From Massilia sp. METH4 (GTDB lineage Bacteria; Pseudomonadota; Gammaproteobacteria; Burkholderiales; Burkholderiaceae_D): a DNA stretch of 64,000 bases. The position numbers and the translations under genes were made by a program. Positions 16,572-24,458 of the stretch are shown here, in pieces. The DNA is taken from the NCBI RefSeq assembly GCF_037094685.1, contig NZ_CP146614.1, positions 6,324,001-6,388,000 of the forward strand, read 5' to 3'. Under the pieces are notes generated by a model that was not told the origin of the DNA, ran no database searches, and saw nothing but the letters and a program-made list of their open reading frames with translations. How positions within the stretch are numbered: position 1 is the first letter of the stretch; each line of letters begins with the position of its first letter.

Positions 16572-17266
16572 TCCTCCTCCCCCTCGGCGGGGAGCGGGGT
16601 CGCCAGGTGCTCGCCATCGCGCCCGGCGTAATTGACCTCGGTACTCACGCGGTACCATTCGAACGCTTCCGGCCCCAGGGCCATCTGGCGCGCCAGCATC
16701 TCGGCCTGCTCGCGCGACAGTTCCGGGTCGAGCCAGGTCGCTGCGTCGGCCGCGTTCAGCACCACCGGGCGGCGGTCGTGCACGTCCACCATGCCGCCCG
16801 CGGCATCGGCCGTCACCAGCACGAAGCCCGATTCGGCCTTGTGCGCCGGGTTGTTGTCCCTGAGGGGTCCGAAGTTCGCCAGCGCCAGCATGAACAGCGG
16901 CTCGCGGTCCTTGCGGTGGATGTGCCAGGGCTGGCGATGACCCTTTTCGCCCGTCCACTCGTACCAGCCGTTGGCGGGCACGACGGCGCGCCCCGACTTC
17001 AGCAGCCGGCCCCAGTAATTGTTCGTGATCTTTTCGACGCGCGCGTTGACGCAGACGGGCAGCTTCTCGGCCGCCCAGGAGGCGCGGTAGCCCCAGTGGA
17101 GATCGTCGACATGCAGCTTGCCGTCGACGAGGTGCAACACCGGGCGGTAGGTGCCCGGCGCCGCGTTGAAGGTTGGCCGGGCCGCGCTGTCATAGACGGC
17201 GTCGGCCCAGCCGAAGGCGGCCACGTAGCGCCGCGCGATATCGTTTTGATCGAAACGTCCACACAT
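16568..17266 (-). CDS. SRAP (YedK/HMCES) abasic-site protein
   Basis: This 232-residue protein begins MCGRF. Cys2 is the catalytic residue that forms a thiazolidine link with abasic sites in single-stranded DNA. Other family motifs are FNAAPGTYRPV, CVNARVEKI, GRAVVPANGWYEW (the conserved Glu is in YEW) and VDVHDRRPVVL (conserved His). The family is also called SOS response-associated peptidase. It is the first gene of a two-gene unit with the class II uvrA, whose start overlaps its stop. No convincing LexA box was seen upstream. Confidence 0.93.
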   Translation of the reverse strand: MCGRFDQNDIARRYVAAFGWADAVYDSAARPTFNAAPGTYRPVLHLVDGKLHVDDLHWGYRASWAAEKLPVCVNARVEKITNNYWGRLLKSGRAVVPANGWYEWTGEKGHRQPWHIHRKDREPLFMLALANFGPLRDNNPAHKAESGFVLVTADAAGGMVDVHDRRPVVLNAADAATWLDPELSREQAEMLARQMALGPEAFEWYRVSTEVNYAGRDGEHLATPLPAEGEEE

Positions 17267-17332
17267 GTTGCCATGGTAGCAGCATGGCGTTCACGCTCCG
17301 CGCACCGCTGGCGGCGGGGCGCCGCCGCAGCG

Positions 17333-17354
17333 GTGATGCCATGCATGGCATCAC
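17333..17354. repeat. Perfect 22-base palindrome downstream of hydrolase gene
   Basis: The half-site GTGATGCCATG is followed by its exact reverse complement. It lies 35 bases beyond the stop of the hydrolase gene that ends at 17390 on the minus strand, in a 123-base spacer. It shares the outer GTGATG...CATCAC and the central TGCA with the palindrome at 9774-9795. It may act as a transcription end or a protein-binding site. Confidence 0.7.
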
Positions 17355-17389
17355 TCTGCCCTGGCCCATGACATGGGCTCATCGGAAGA

Positions 17390-18577
17390 TCAGTCGGTCT
17401 GGCCCGTCATCGTGTCCTTCGGCTGCTCGGTCACCTCGCCCCAGACCACGTAGTCGTCCACCGAGTACAGCTTGCATGGCTCGCGGCTGGCGGCCTGGCA
17501 GGCGGCCAGCGCGCGTTCGTTCGGCATCTCGCCTTCCTCCGCCCAGCCCCAAGCGCCCGACGCCGACACGGCGAACGCGCGCGGCGTCTGCTTGCCCAGG
17601 AAAGCCTTGTACTGCTGGCGGCCCTTCTCCGGCAGGAAGGGCACGGCGCGCACGTCGTCGACGGCAGCATAGTTGGTGCGCGGCTGCGGTACCGGTTCGG
17701 CCACCGCGTAGACCTGCTCGGTCGGCATGCCCACCTGGCGCAGGAAACGCTCCACCTCCGGCAGCCAGACCTGCTGGCCGTCGCGGCTGCCCAGCATCGT
17801 GTGCGCGTCGTGCTTGAACGGCCCGTAGGACACCAGCTGCACCTTGCCGCCGTTGGCGGAGAAGGCGTCATACATGCGGTTCACCAGCGCCGGGCCGAAG
17901 TAGCTGTCGTTGGCGCCGTACATCCACAGCGTTTCGATGCGGTTCTTGCGGCCGAACTCGGCGAACGCGCTGACGAGCGACTGCTGCCAGTCGCAGCTGC
18001 CGCCGTGCACCTTCAGGCCGCCCGCGAAGTTCATGATGCCGCGCACGCCCGGCAAATCCTGGGTGGACAGCGCGATGCTGGCCAGGCCGCCGTACGACTG
18101 GCCGGCGATCACGATGCGGTTCGGGTCGATATAGCCTTGCTCGCGGGCGTACGCCACCACGTCGGCGATGTCGCCGGCCTGCTGGTAGCCGTTCGCCTTC
18201 ATATTGCAGCCGAAGTCGGAATACGTGCCGCCCGAGTGGGCGAAGCCGGTGCGCATCGGCACCATCACGGCGTAGCCGCGGCGCACGAACTGCGTGGCCA
18301 TGTAGACGAAGCGGTCGCGCGGCTGGGCGCGCGGATCGCCCGGCGACTTACCGTGATTGATGATCAACAGCGGGAACGGTCCGGGACCGCTCGGCTTGTA
18401 CAGCGTAGTTTCGAGCTTGACGTTCATCCGCGGGCCGGCCGGCACCATCACGATCTGCTCGTTCAGGCGCGCATCCAGCGGCAGCGGCAGCTGCTGCGCA
18501 TGTGCGGACGGGGCCAACGCGGCGCTCGCGAACACGGCGGCAACGATGAACCGGCAAAGTCTGGACAGGGCAAACAC
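17390..18577 (-). CDS. Secreted alpha/beta hydrolase (dienelactone hydrolase-like)
   Basis: This 395-residue protein starts with GTG 18575-18577 and a clear signal peptide (CRFIVAAVFASAALAPSAHA). An alpha/beta-hydrolase domain spans about 40-285. The oxyanion region is LLIINHGKS, the nucleophile motif is GQSYGG, the acid is probably Asp in GANDSYFGP, and the base is His in FKHDAH. The last 100 residues (KAFLGKQTPRAFAVSASGAWGW onward) form an extra region with two cysteines that I cannot assign. It is probably a periplasmic esterase or peptidase-like enzyme. It is monocistronic with no informative neighbours. Confidence 0.75.
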   Translation of the reverse strand: MFALSRLCRFIVAAVFASAALAPSAHAQQLPLPLDARLNEQIVMVPAGPRMNVKLETTLYKPSGPGPFPLLIINHGKSPGDPRAQPRDRFVYMATQFVRRGYAVMVPMRTGFAHSGGTYSDFGCNMKANGYQQAGDIADVVAYAREQGYIDPNRIVIAGQSYGGLASIALSTQDLPGVRGIMNFAGGLKVHGGSCDWQQSLVSAFAEFGRKNRIETLWMYGANDSYFGPALVNRMYDAFSANGGKVQLVSYGPFKHDAHTMLGSRDGQQVWLPEVERFLRQVGMPTEQVYAVAEPVPQPRTNYAAVDDVRAVPFLPEKGRQQYKAFLGKQTPRAFAVSASGAWGWAEEGEMPNERALAACQAASREPCKLYSVDDYVVWGEVTEQPKDTMTGQTD

Positions 18578-18688
18578 GGGATTCTCTCAGGAACAATTGG
18601 CGTTAGGCAATGTCCTGATTCTCGCGGCAAACCCCGCATATTGCAATCCAAAAAGATTAAGCTGAGCAACTTTTTAGCCCTCAAGGAG

Positions 18689-18944
18689 TCATTTCTGTTG
18701 CTTTCCGGAACGCCAAATTGTCGACCAGGCGCACGCCGCGCCGGCCAGCGCGAGGCCGGCCGACCACCACACACCCTCGCGGAATCCGGCGACGAACGCG
18801 TGACGGACGGCGTCATGTACCTGGGCGCGCTGCGCCGGGTCCAGCCCTGGCGGCGGGGCGATGGCGCCGAGCCGGCCAGCGAACTGCATACGGGGACCCG
18901 AGGATCGTAGCGGCCAGCACAAAACGTTGTTGCGGAGTCGCCAT
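18689..18944 (-). pseudogene. Collapsed DHA2-family MFS transporter (N- and C-terminal stubs only)
   Basis: On the minus strand, ATG 18942-18944 reads MATPQQRFVLAATILGS, a typical start of 14-helix DHA2 drug exporters. Near 18886-18900 the frame shifts. The sequence then continues in another frame as AGRLGAIAPP, HDAVRHAFVAGFREGVWW and a final helix ending WRSGKQQK with TGA at 18689-18691, a typical DHA2 C-terminus. About 400 central codons are missing. This is best explained by an internal deletion that left both ends. The flanks 18578-18688 and 18945-19090 hold nothing else recognisable. Confidence 0.6.
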
Positions 18945-19090
18945 GCCATTCCACCAAGTCGTTGCCGGGACTGCCACGGTCGTCCACTTTTCGCCACACG
19001 GCCGCGCGGCAAAGGCGCAATGCAGTGATTGTCCCGCCTTCCTTCACGCAGTTCTCCTCTAAACTTATCCTTCTTCTTGGGGATGGGCGC

Positions 19091-19441
19091 GTGGCGATTT
19101 CAGCATTGGGCATCGGCTTGACGGGACTGCAAGCCAATATGAAGGCGCTGGGCGTGGAGGCGCACAACACCGCCAACATGGCAACGAGCCACTTCGCGCC
19201 GCAGGCGGCCAGCTTCAACGAGGCGCGCCCGGCCGGCACCGGCGTCACGCTGTCGATCGCGGCGCGCGACGCGGCGGCTGCCGCCGATGTGGGCGGCGCG
19301 CCGTCCGGCACCGACCCGGCCGCAGCGTTCGCCAGTTCGCTCACCAACTCCCTCGTCTACAAGGCCGGCTTCGACCTCTCTGCCAAGTTGATCCAGGCGG
19401 CCGACGAGCGGCTCGGCACCATCATCGATATCCGCGCCTAG
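19091..19441 (+). CDS. Orphan flagellar basal-body rod-like protein
   Basis: This 116-residue protein probably starts with GTG 19091. The N-terminus ISALGIGLTGLQANMKALGVEAHNTANMAT follows the flagellar rod/hook pattern in which a short helix ends in an ANNxANxxT-like motif. The C-terminus (FDLSAKLIQAADERLGTIIDIRA) resembles the matching terminal helix of FlgC-type proteins. Its length is close to FlgB/FlgC (about 130-140 residues), but the middle is low in complexity. No other flagellar genes are nearby. Its TAG stop coincides with the first bases of the inverted-repeat element at 19439-19600. Confidence 0.6.
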   Translation: MAISALGIGLTGLQANMKALGVEAHNTANMATSHFAPQAASFNEARPAGTGVTLSIAARDAAAAADVGGAPSGTDPAAAFASSLTNSLVYKAGFDLSAKLIQAADERLGTIIDIRA

Positions 19442-19600
19442 TGTGGTGAGTCAGAAATTCGTTGATTATAAATTTGACGAAATCGTCTCAAAACAAGGCG
19501 GAAATGCCCGGTAAGGCCGGGGCCTTTCCGGGCATTTTCAACGCAGTATTGGGGCGATTCTCGTCGGATTTATTCAACGAATTTTTGACTCGCCACACTA
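19439..19600. mobile_element. MITE-like element: 162-base imperfect palindrome flanked by TA
   Basis: The left end TAGTGTGGTGAGTCAGAAAT and the right end pair over 27 bases with two mismatches. Pairing continues inward with small gaps to a core hairpin: AAATGCCCGG then TAAGGCC, paired with GGCCTTTCCGGGCATTT. The outermost TA on both sides fits a duplicated TA target, and GTGTGG would be the terminal repeat. This is the layout of non-autonomous elements mobilised by IS630/Tc1-type transposases. No transposase is present in the element or window. The core hairpin followed by TTTT could also terminate transcription. Confidence 0.7.
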
Positions 19601-19682
19601 GGGCCGCACCGCATTCGAGACGAACGGCCCGCCCGGTGCCGATATGGCATGATCGCCCGAACTTCCAACAAGCGATCCGGGC

Positions 19683-20366
19683 ATGACCGATACCTTCACC
19701 CACTTGATTTCCGATTGCGACGGCGTGCTGATCGACAGCGAAGCCGTGGCCCTGCAAGCACTCACCGATTACCTGGCACCGCTGCATGCGGATCGCGAGG
19801 CGCTGGTCGCCCGCATCCGTCCGCGGCTGGGCCTGAAGCTGGAAGCGCTGGTGCTGGGCGTGTGCGCCGAGCTGGGCTTGCCCGAACCGACGGTGCCGGA
19901 CCTGGCGGTGATGCGTTCCGTGGTGGAAGGCGAATGCGATCGCAAGGCACAGCCGGTGCCGGGCGTGCGCGAGGCGCTGGCCGCCATTCCCCTCACCAGG
20001 GCGGTGGCCAGCAACAGCCGCCATGTCCGCGTGCAGGGCCTGCTCGGCCGTACCGGCCTGGCCCCGCTGTTCGATGGCGGCCTCTACACGGCCGATATCG
20101 CCGGCCGGCCGAAACCCGACCCGGCCGTCTACCTGGCGGCCGCCGCCGGCATGGGCGTCGCGCCGGCGTGCTGCATCGTCATCGAAGACAGCGTCACGGG
20201 CGTGCATGCGGCGGTGGCCGCGGGTGCCACGGTGCTGGGCTTCGCGGGCGGCGCACACAGCCCGGCGGACCAGGCGCGGCAACTGCGCGAAGCGGGTGCC
20301 GCCGTCGTCTTCGGCGCGATGGAAGAATTGCCCGCCCTGGTGGAACGGCTGCGTTCCGGCGGTTGA
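19683..20366 (+). CDS. HAD-superfamily hydrolase (sugar phosphatase / phosphoglycolate phosphatase-like)
   Basis: This 227-residue soluble enzyme has motif I SDCDGVLIDSE with the catalytic Asp pair, motif II AVASNSRH, motif III Lys in GRPKPDPAVYL, and motif IV CIVIEDSVTGVHAAVAAG. The helical cap between motifs I and II (about 20-85) places it in subfamily IA with Gph, YniC and beta-phosphoglucomutase-like enzymes. It starts at ATG 19683, about 80 bases after the MITE-like element. The specific substrate cannot be deduced. Confidence 0.88.
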   Translation: MTDTFTHLISDCDGVLIDSEAVALQALTDYLAPLHADREALVARIRPRLGLKLEALVLGVCAELGLPEPTVPDLAVMRSVVEGECDRKAQPVPGVREALAAIPLTRAVASNSRHVRVQGLLGRTGLAPLFDGGLYTADIAGRPKPDPAVYLAAAAGMGVAPACCIVIEDSVTGVHAAVAAGATVLGFAGGAHSPADQARQLREAGAAVVFGAMEELPALVERLRSGG

Positions 20367-20376
20367 CCCGCCCCGC

Positions 20377-21234
20377 CTAGCCGCCCATCGTCGGTTCGTC
20401 CACGCCCTTCAGCAAGCCCTCGATCGCGTGCTCCTGCACGATGAATTCCAGCTGGTCGACCACGCGGCAGGTCAGGTGGCGGCGCACCTCCTCCGGCAGG
20501 CTGTCCCAGTAGGCATGCGTGACCTGCAGGTCGTGCTTGTCGGCATTGGTGCCGTCCGGCGCATCCACGCCCAGCACGAACACCGGGCGCGACTTGTCGG
20601 AGCGGTTGGCGGTGCCGCGGTGGATCGTCAGCGCCGAGCGGGCCGAGATATCGCCCATCTGCGCCAGCTTGCGCTGTGCGCGCGCCTGGTAGCGCGGCCA
20701 CAGCTCCTGCGCCGGGAACATCGGGTGGCCGCCGGCCAGGTCGTCCCACTGCGTGCCGGGAGCGATCTCGAACGGCCCCATGTCTTCCGTCACATCGACG
20801 GTGGTGATATTGAAGGCCAGCGAATTGAGCCGGCGGCCCACCAGCGTCGCTTCCGGGGCCGGGAAGTCGCGGTGCCAGGGCTGCGTCTGCGCGCCCGGGC
20901 CGGGCACGTCGAAGCCCGCTTCCACGACCTTGTAGTCCGGCCCCAGGATGGCCGTACAGACGGCCACGACCCACGGGTGCGTGATGATGTCGATGAAACC
21001 GCGCAGCCGCTCGGGGTGGATCTCGACATAGTAGCGATTCGGCCCGCGCGGCAGTGCGCCGCCCGGGCGCTGTTGCGCCTCGGCGAACAGCGCGTCGATG
21101 TCCTCGCGCAGGTGCTGTACCCACTCGCGCGTGAACGCGCCCTTCAGTGCCGTGAAGCCGTCGCCGTACAGCGCGCCCATGATGGCCGCCACGTCGTAGC
21201 CGGCTGCGCGGCGCTCGTCTTGGTTGGTGTCCAT
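20377..21234 (-). CDS. Phytanoyl-CoA dioxygenase-family Fe(II)/2-oxoglutarate oxygenase
   Basis: This 285-residue protein has the double-stranded beta-helix pattern of PhyH enzymes. The metal triad is probably His and Asp in QPWHRDFP (about 120) and His in LTIHRGTANRS (about 215). The following Arg is suited to binding 2-oxoglutarate. Regions GDGFTALKGAFTREWVQHLREDID and AFNITTVDVTEDMGPFEIAPGTQW are typical. Such enzymes hydroxylate lipids, antibiotic precursors or small metabolites. It is monocistronic and converges on the HAD gene with a 10-base gap. The substrate is unknown. Confidence 0.82.
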   Translation of the reverse strand: MDTNQDERRAAGYDVAAIMGALYGDGFTALKGAFTREWVQHLREDIDALFAEAQQRPGGALPRGPNRYYVEIHPERLRGFIDIITHPWVVAVCTAILGPDYKVVEAGFDVPGPGAQTQPWHRDFPAPEATLVGRRLNSLAFNITTVDVTEDMGPFEIAPGTQWDDLAGGHPMFPAQELWPRYQARAQRKLAQMGDISARSALTIHRGTANRSDKSRPVFVLGVDAPDGTNADKHDLQVTHAYWDSLPEEVRRHLTCRVVDQLEFIVQEHAIEGLLKGVDEPTMGG

Positions 21235-21395
21235 GTGTCATCCTCCAGTGTGCCCATTGTAGGCAAAAGCGGCAGCGGGCGCGGCACGGCAGGCTTCGCG
21301 CGTGCCCGATATGTGCGCGCGCGAACAGCAAGGCCGCGGTGCCGCTCCTAGCATCACCGCATGGCAAACGGAAAAACGCTCGGGGAGGAGCAACC

Positions 21396-23096
21396 ATGAC
21401 GATCGGCCGGCCGAAGGACGACGACAGCGTACCCATCGAGGACCGCGGCGACGGCGTCGTGGGCGTGCTGGCCAGCGGCGAACTGGAGGGCAATGCCGTC
21501 TCGCCGCTCGGCAATCCCGGCATTCGCCACTGGCAAGCCACCTACCTCGACAGCGCCGACCTGGGCGACCGCGGCAACATCTTCTTCGCCGCCGTCGAGA
21601 TGACGCGCATGCCGATGGCGATTACCGATCCGAACCAGCCGGACAACCCTATCGTCTTCGTCAACGGCGCCTTCCTCGACCTTACCCTGTACGAGGAAGC
21701 GCGGGTGGTGGGTCGCAACTGCCGCTTCCTGCAGGGGCCGGATACGGACCCGCGCACGCTGGCCGAAGTGCGCGAGGCGCTCGCCGGGGAGCGCGCGGTA
21801 GCCGTCGACATCCTGAACTACAAGGCCGACGGCACGGCGTTCTGGAATGCCCTGTTCATCGGCCCGATCTTCGACAAGGATGGCAAGCTGCTGTATTACT
21901 TCTCTTCGCAGATGGATATCACGCAGCGCCGCATCCACGAGCAATCCTACCTGCAGGCGCAGAAGATGGAAGCGATCGGCCAGCTGACGGCCGGCCTGGC
22001 GCACGACTTCAACAACCTGCTGCAGGTGGTGAACGGCAACCTGGAACTCGCCCAGCGCCTGCTGGACAACAAGCCGCAGGCACTGCAAGCGATCAGCCGG
22101 GCCCAGCGCGCGGCCATGAAGGGTGGCACGCTCACCCAGCAACTGCTGACCTTCGCCCGCAAGCAGCGGCTGGAGCCGCGCCGCATCAACCTCAACGCGC
22201 TGGTGCTGGAGTTTTCCGAGATGCTGGTGCGCACGCTGGGCCAGGAGGTGCAGTTGCACCTGGACCTGCGCCCCGGCCTGCCCGCCTGCGTGCTCGACCC
22301 CACGCACCTGGAAATGGCGCTGCTCAATGTGCTGATCAATGCGCGCGACGCGCTCGGCGGCAGCGGCGAAGTCACCGTGGGCACGTCGGTCTTGACCGAC
22401 GTGCGCAGGCTGGCCGTGCACCACCTGCCGCCCGGGCAATACGTGGTGATCTGCGTGGTCGACCGCGGCGCGGGCATGACGCCGGACGTGCTGCGCCGCG
22501 CGACCGAGCCGTTCTTCACCACGAAGGGGCCGGGTACCGGCCTGGGCCTGGCAATGGTGCACGGCTTCGTGCAGCAGTCGCACGGGCGGCTCGATATCGA
22601 AAGCGCGCCCGGCGTGGGCACCACGGTGCGGATGATCTTCCCGGTCGCCGACCAGGCCGCCACCAACCACGCGGCGCCCGTGGAACGCCGCGGCAAACCC
22701 AGAACCGGCAAGGCGACGATCCTGCTGGTGGAGGACAACGAGGACGTGCGGGTGCTCGCGCAGGCGATGCTGGAGGCGCACGGCTACGGCATCGTGCCCG
22801 CCGCCAGCGGCGAGGAAGCCCTGCGCGTGCTGGACGAGCACGCGGACATCGGCCTGCTGTTCTCGGACGTGATCATGCCGGGCGGGATGACAGGCTTGCA
22901 GCTGGCCGAGGAAGCGAGCCGGCGGCGCCCCGGCCTGCCGATCCTGCTGGCGACCGGTTACATGGAACAGTTGCCGGATGCCAGGCAGCCGGCCTTCCCC
23001 ATCCTGCCGAAACCCTACAAGGAACACGAACTGCTGGAGCGCATTGCCGATGCGCTGGGCGGCGAGGGCAGGCACCCGCATCCGGCCAGTGTATAA
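21396..23096 (+). CDS. Blue-light LOV-domain hybrid histidine kinase
   Basis: This 566-residue kinase starts at ATG 21396 after GGGGAGGAG. A LOV domain lies at about 60-185 and contains the canonical GRNCRFLQG with the flavin-adduct cysteine near residue 107, so it is expected to bind FMN and respond to blue light. The kinase core has His in GLAHDFNN (about 201). The ATP-binding lid has NARDALGGSG, DRGAGM and GTGLGLAM. A C-terminal receiver (about 440-555) has Asp in LLFSDVIMPGG near 490. No transmembrane helices are seen, so it is cytoplasmic. The adjacent antisense gene encodes a degenerate receiver. Confidence 0.92.
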   Translation: MTIGRPKDDDSVPIEDRGDGVVGVLASGELEGNAVSPLGNPGIRHWQATYLDSADLGDRGNIFFAAVEMTRMPMAITDPNQPDNPIVFVNGAFLDLTLYEEARVVGRNCRFLQGPDTDPRTLAEVREALAGERAVAVDILNYKADGTAFWNALFIGPIFDKDGKLLYYFSSQMDITQRRIHEQSYLQAQKMEAIGQLTAGLAHDFNNLLQVVNGNLELAQRLLDNKPQALQAISRAQRAAMKGGTLTQQLLTFARKQRLEPRRINLNALVLEFSEMLVRTLGQEVQLHLDLRPGLPACVLDPTHLEMALLNVLINARDALGGSGEVTVGTSVLTDVRRLAVHHLPPGQYVVICVVDRGAGMTPDVLRRATEPFFTTKGPGTGLGLAMVHGFVQQSHGRLDIESAPGVGTTVRMIFPVADQAATNHAAPVERRGKPRTGKATILLVEDNEDVRVLAQAMLEAHGYGIVPAASGEEALRVLDEHADIGLLFSDVIMPGGMTGLQLAEEASRRRPGLPILLATGYMEQLPDARQPAFPILPKPYKEHELLERIADALGGEGRHPHPASV

Positions 23097-23111
23097 GGCG
23101 GCGCAACGCGC

Positions 23112-23531
23112 TCAGGGAACGAGGGTCGGCCGGATACCCAGCGTGTCGGTATCGACGACCCACATCGGCCGCGCGCCCGTGGCCGTGCGCGGCGTGCGCA
23201 GCACGTAGTCGAAACAGCGGTGCCGGTCGAGCAGGCCGATCGACGGCGGCAGCATGGCCAGCACGCGCATGCGCGCGCAGCCGGGAATGGTTCGCAGTGC
23301 GCGGGCCAGCTGGAAGCCGTCGAGATAACGCAGGTCCAGGCCCAGCACGGCCGCGGTCGGGAAAAACGCGCGCGCCTTGTCGAGCGCGGCCACGCCGTCG
23401 AAGGCGATTCGCACGGAAAACCCCGCGCTGCCGAAGGTGCGGGCCAGTGCCTCGGCCAACCCATGGTCGCCGCAGGCCACCAGTACCCGGTCGCCCGGAC
23501 GGAACGGTGTAATGAGCATTGCAGTCGTCAT
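23112..23531 (-). CDS. Degenerate response-regulator receiver protein
   Basis: This 139-residue protein starts at ATG 23529-23531 behind GGGGGAAGAC. It has the receiver alternation: DRVLVACGDHGLAEALARTFGSAGFSVRIAFDGVAAL, then AAVLGLDLRYLDGFQLARAL. The acidic pair expected after strand 1 is replaced by CGDH. The usual Lys-Pro of strand 5 reads Arg-Thr-Pro (DYVLRTPRT). The Asp in GLDLRYLDG may still be present. It is probably phosphorylation-poor or a pseudo-receiver. It converges on the LOV kinase (15-base gap), which suggests a link. There is no output domain. Confidence 0.65.
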   Translation of the reverse strand: MTTAMLITPFRPGDRVLVACGDHGLAEALARTFGSAGFSVRIAFDGVAALDKARAFFPTAAVLGLDLRYLDGFQLARALRTIPGCARMRVLAMLPPSIGLLDRHRCFDYVLRTPRTATGARPMWVVDTDTLGIRPTLVP

Positions 23532-23684
23532 GTCTTCCCCCTTACGCAAGCGATTCTGGCATGGACCGCGACGGGCGCTGTAGGCACACGCCTCGTGGGA
23601 ACGTCGGAGCCGGACCTAATTCGCGCGCGGCTCGCGCAAATCGCGCTATGCTGTCCTGAACAGACCCCATCCGGAGGTGGTGCA

Positions 23685-24323
23685 ATGGACGAAGCGGTCA
23701 AACTCCCCTTCCGCGATCGCGCCCAGGCAGCTGAATGGCTGGGCGAGCACCTGCTGCGCTGGCGCGGCAGCAAGCCCCTGGTACTGGCGATCCCCCGTGG
23801 CGCCGTGCCGATGGGCCGCATCATCGCCGACCGCCTCGAAGGCGAGCTCGACGTTGTTATGGTACGCAAAATTCCTTCCGCGATCGACCCCGAACTGGCC
23901 GTCGGCGCCGTCGACGAACACGGCACCGTCGAGCTGGCACCCTACTTCCATCGCACCCGCACCGGCATGGCGTGGGTCGAGGCGCAGGCGCGCGAACAGG
24001 TGGCCCTGATGAAGCGCCGCCGTGCCGCCTACGGCCCCTCCGCCGACGTGCGCGACCGCGTGGTGCTCGTGGTCGACGACGGCCTGGCCACGGGCTCGAC
24101 GATGGCGGCGGCCCTGCGCGTGCTCAGGAGCCGCCACCCGCGCAGGCTCGTCGCCTGCGTGCCGGTTGCATCGGGCGAGGCGGTGCAGCTGATCGAGCCG
24201 CTATGCGACGAGGTCGAAGTGCTGGCCACGCCGTTCAACTTCGTGTCCGTCAGCCGGCACTACGAAGTCTTCCCTCAGATCGAGGAAGCGGAGGTGATCC
24301 GCCTGCTCGACCGCGTAGCCTGA
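23685..24323 (+). CDS. Phosphoribosyltransferase-fold protein
   Basis: This 212-residue protein starts at ATG 23685 after GGAGGTGGTG. It has the type I PRTase PRPP loop VVLVVDDGLATGSTMAAALRVLR, and GVP-type N-terminal elements appear as LVLAIPRGAVPMGRIIADRLEGELDVVMVRKI. An inserted region around VELAPYFHRTRTGMAWVEAQAREQ matches stress-locus PRTases that are often found alone or fused to hydrolases in environmental proteobacteria. Substrate and physiological role are unknown. It precedes the ferritin-like gene in the same direction with a 135-base gap that carries a promoter-like motif. Confidence 0.8.
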   Translation: MDEAVKLPFRDRAQAAEWLGEHLLRWRGSKPLVLAIPRGAVPMGRIIADRLEGELDVVMVRKIPSAIDPELAVGAVDEHGTVELAPYFHRTRTGMAWVEAQAREQVALMKRRRAAYGPSADVRDRVVLVVDDGLATGSTMAAALRVLRSRHPRRLVACVPVASGEAVQLIEPLCDEVEVLATPFNFVSVSRHYEVFPQIEEAEVIRLLDRVA

Positions 24324-24328
24324 TTCGT

Positions 24329-24358
24329 CCTACAGGCGCCCGCGCGCCTTTCCTATAT
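24329..24358 (+). promoter_or_regulatory. Candidate stress promoter of the ferritin-like gene
   Basis: TCCTACA at 24329-24335 and TTTCCTATA at 24350-24358 are separated by 14 bases. The same two blocks with the same spacing occur upstream of the manganese catalase gene on the other strand (31756-31785). The CCTATA part resembles an RpoS-type minus-10. The predicted transcript would carry a leader of about 90 bases before ATG 24459. Confidence 0.5.
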
Positions 24359-24458
24359 CGTCCCCGATCGTGCGCGGCCATCATGCGCATTGGCCGGCGC
24401 GCCGGCCCGCAGTTCGACTCCGCAGTCCAACCCTTTCGATGAACCACGGGAGAACGAC

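Noticed and set aside
14041..16631. Plus-strand open frame opposite the uvrA-type gene (over 1000 residues)
   Set aside because: High GC creates long antisense frames. The minus strand has two complete ABC modules and zinc fingers.
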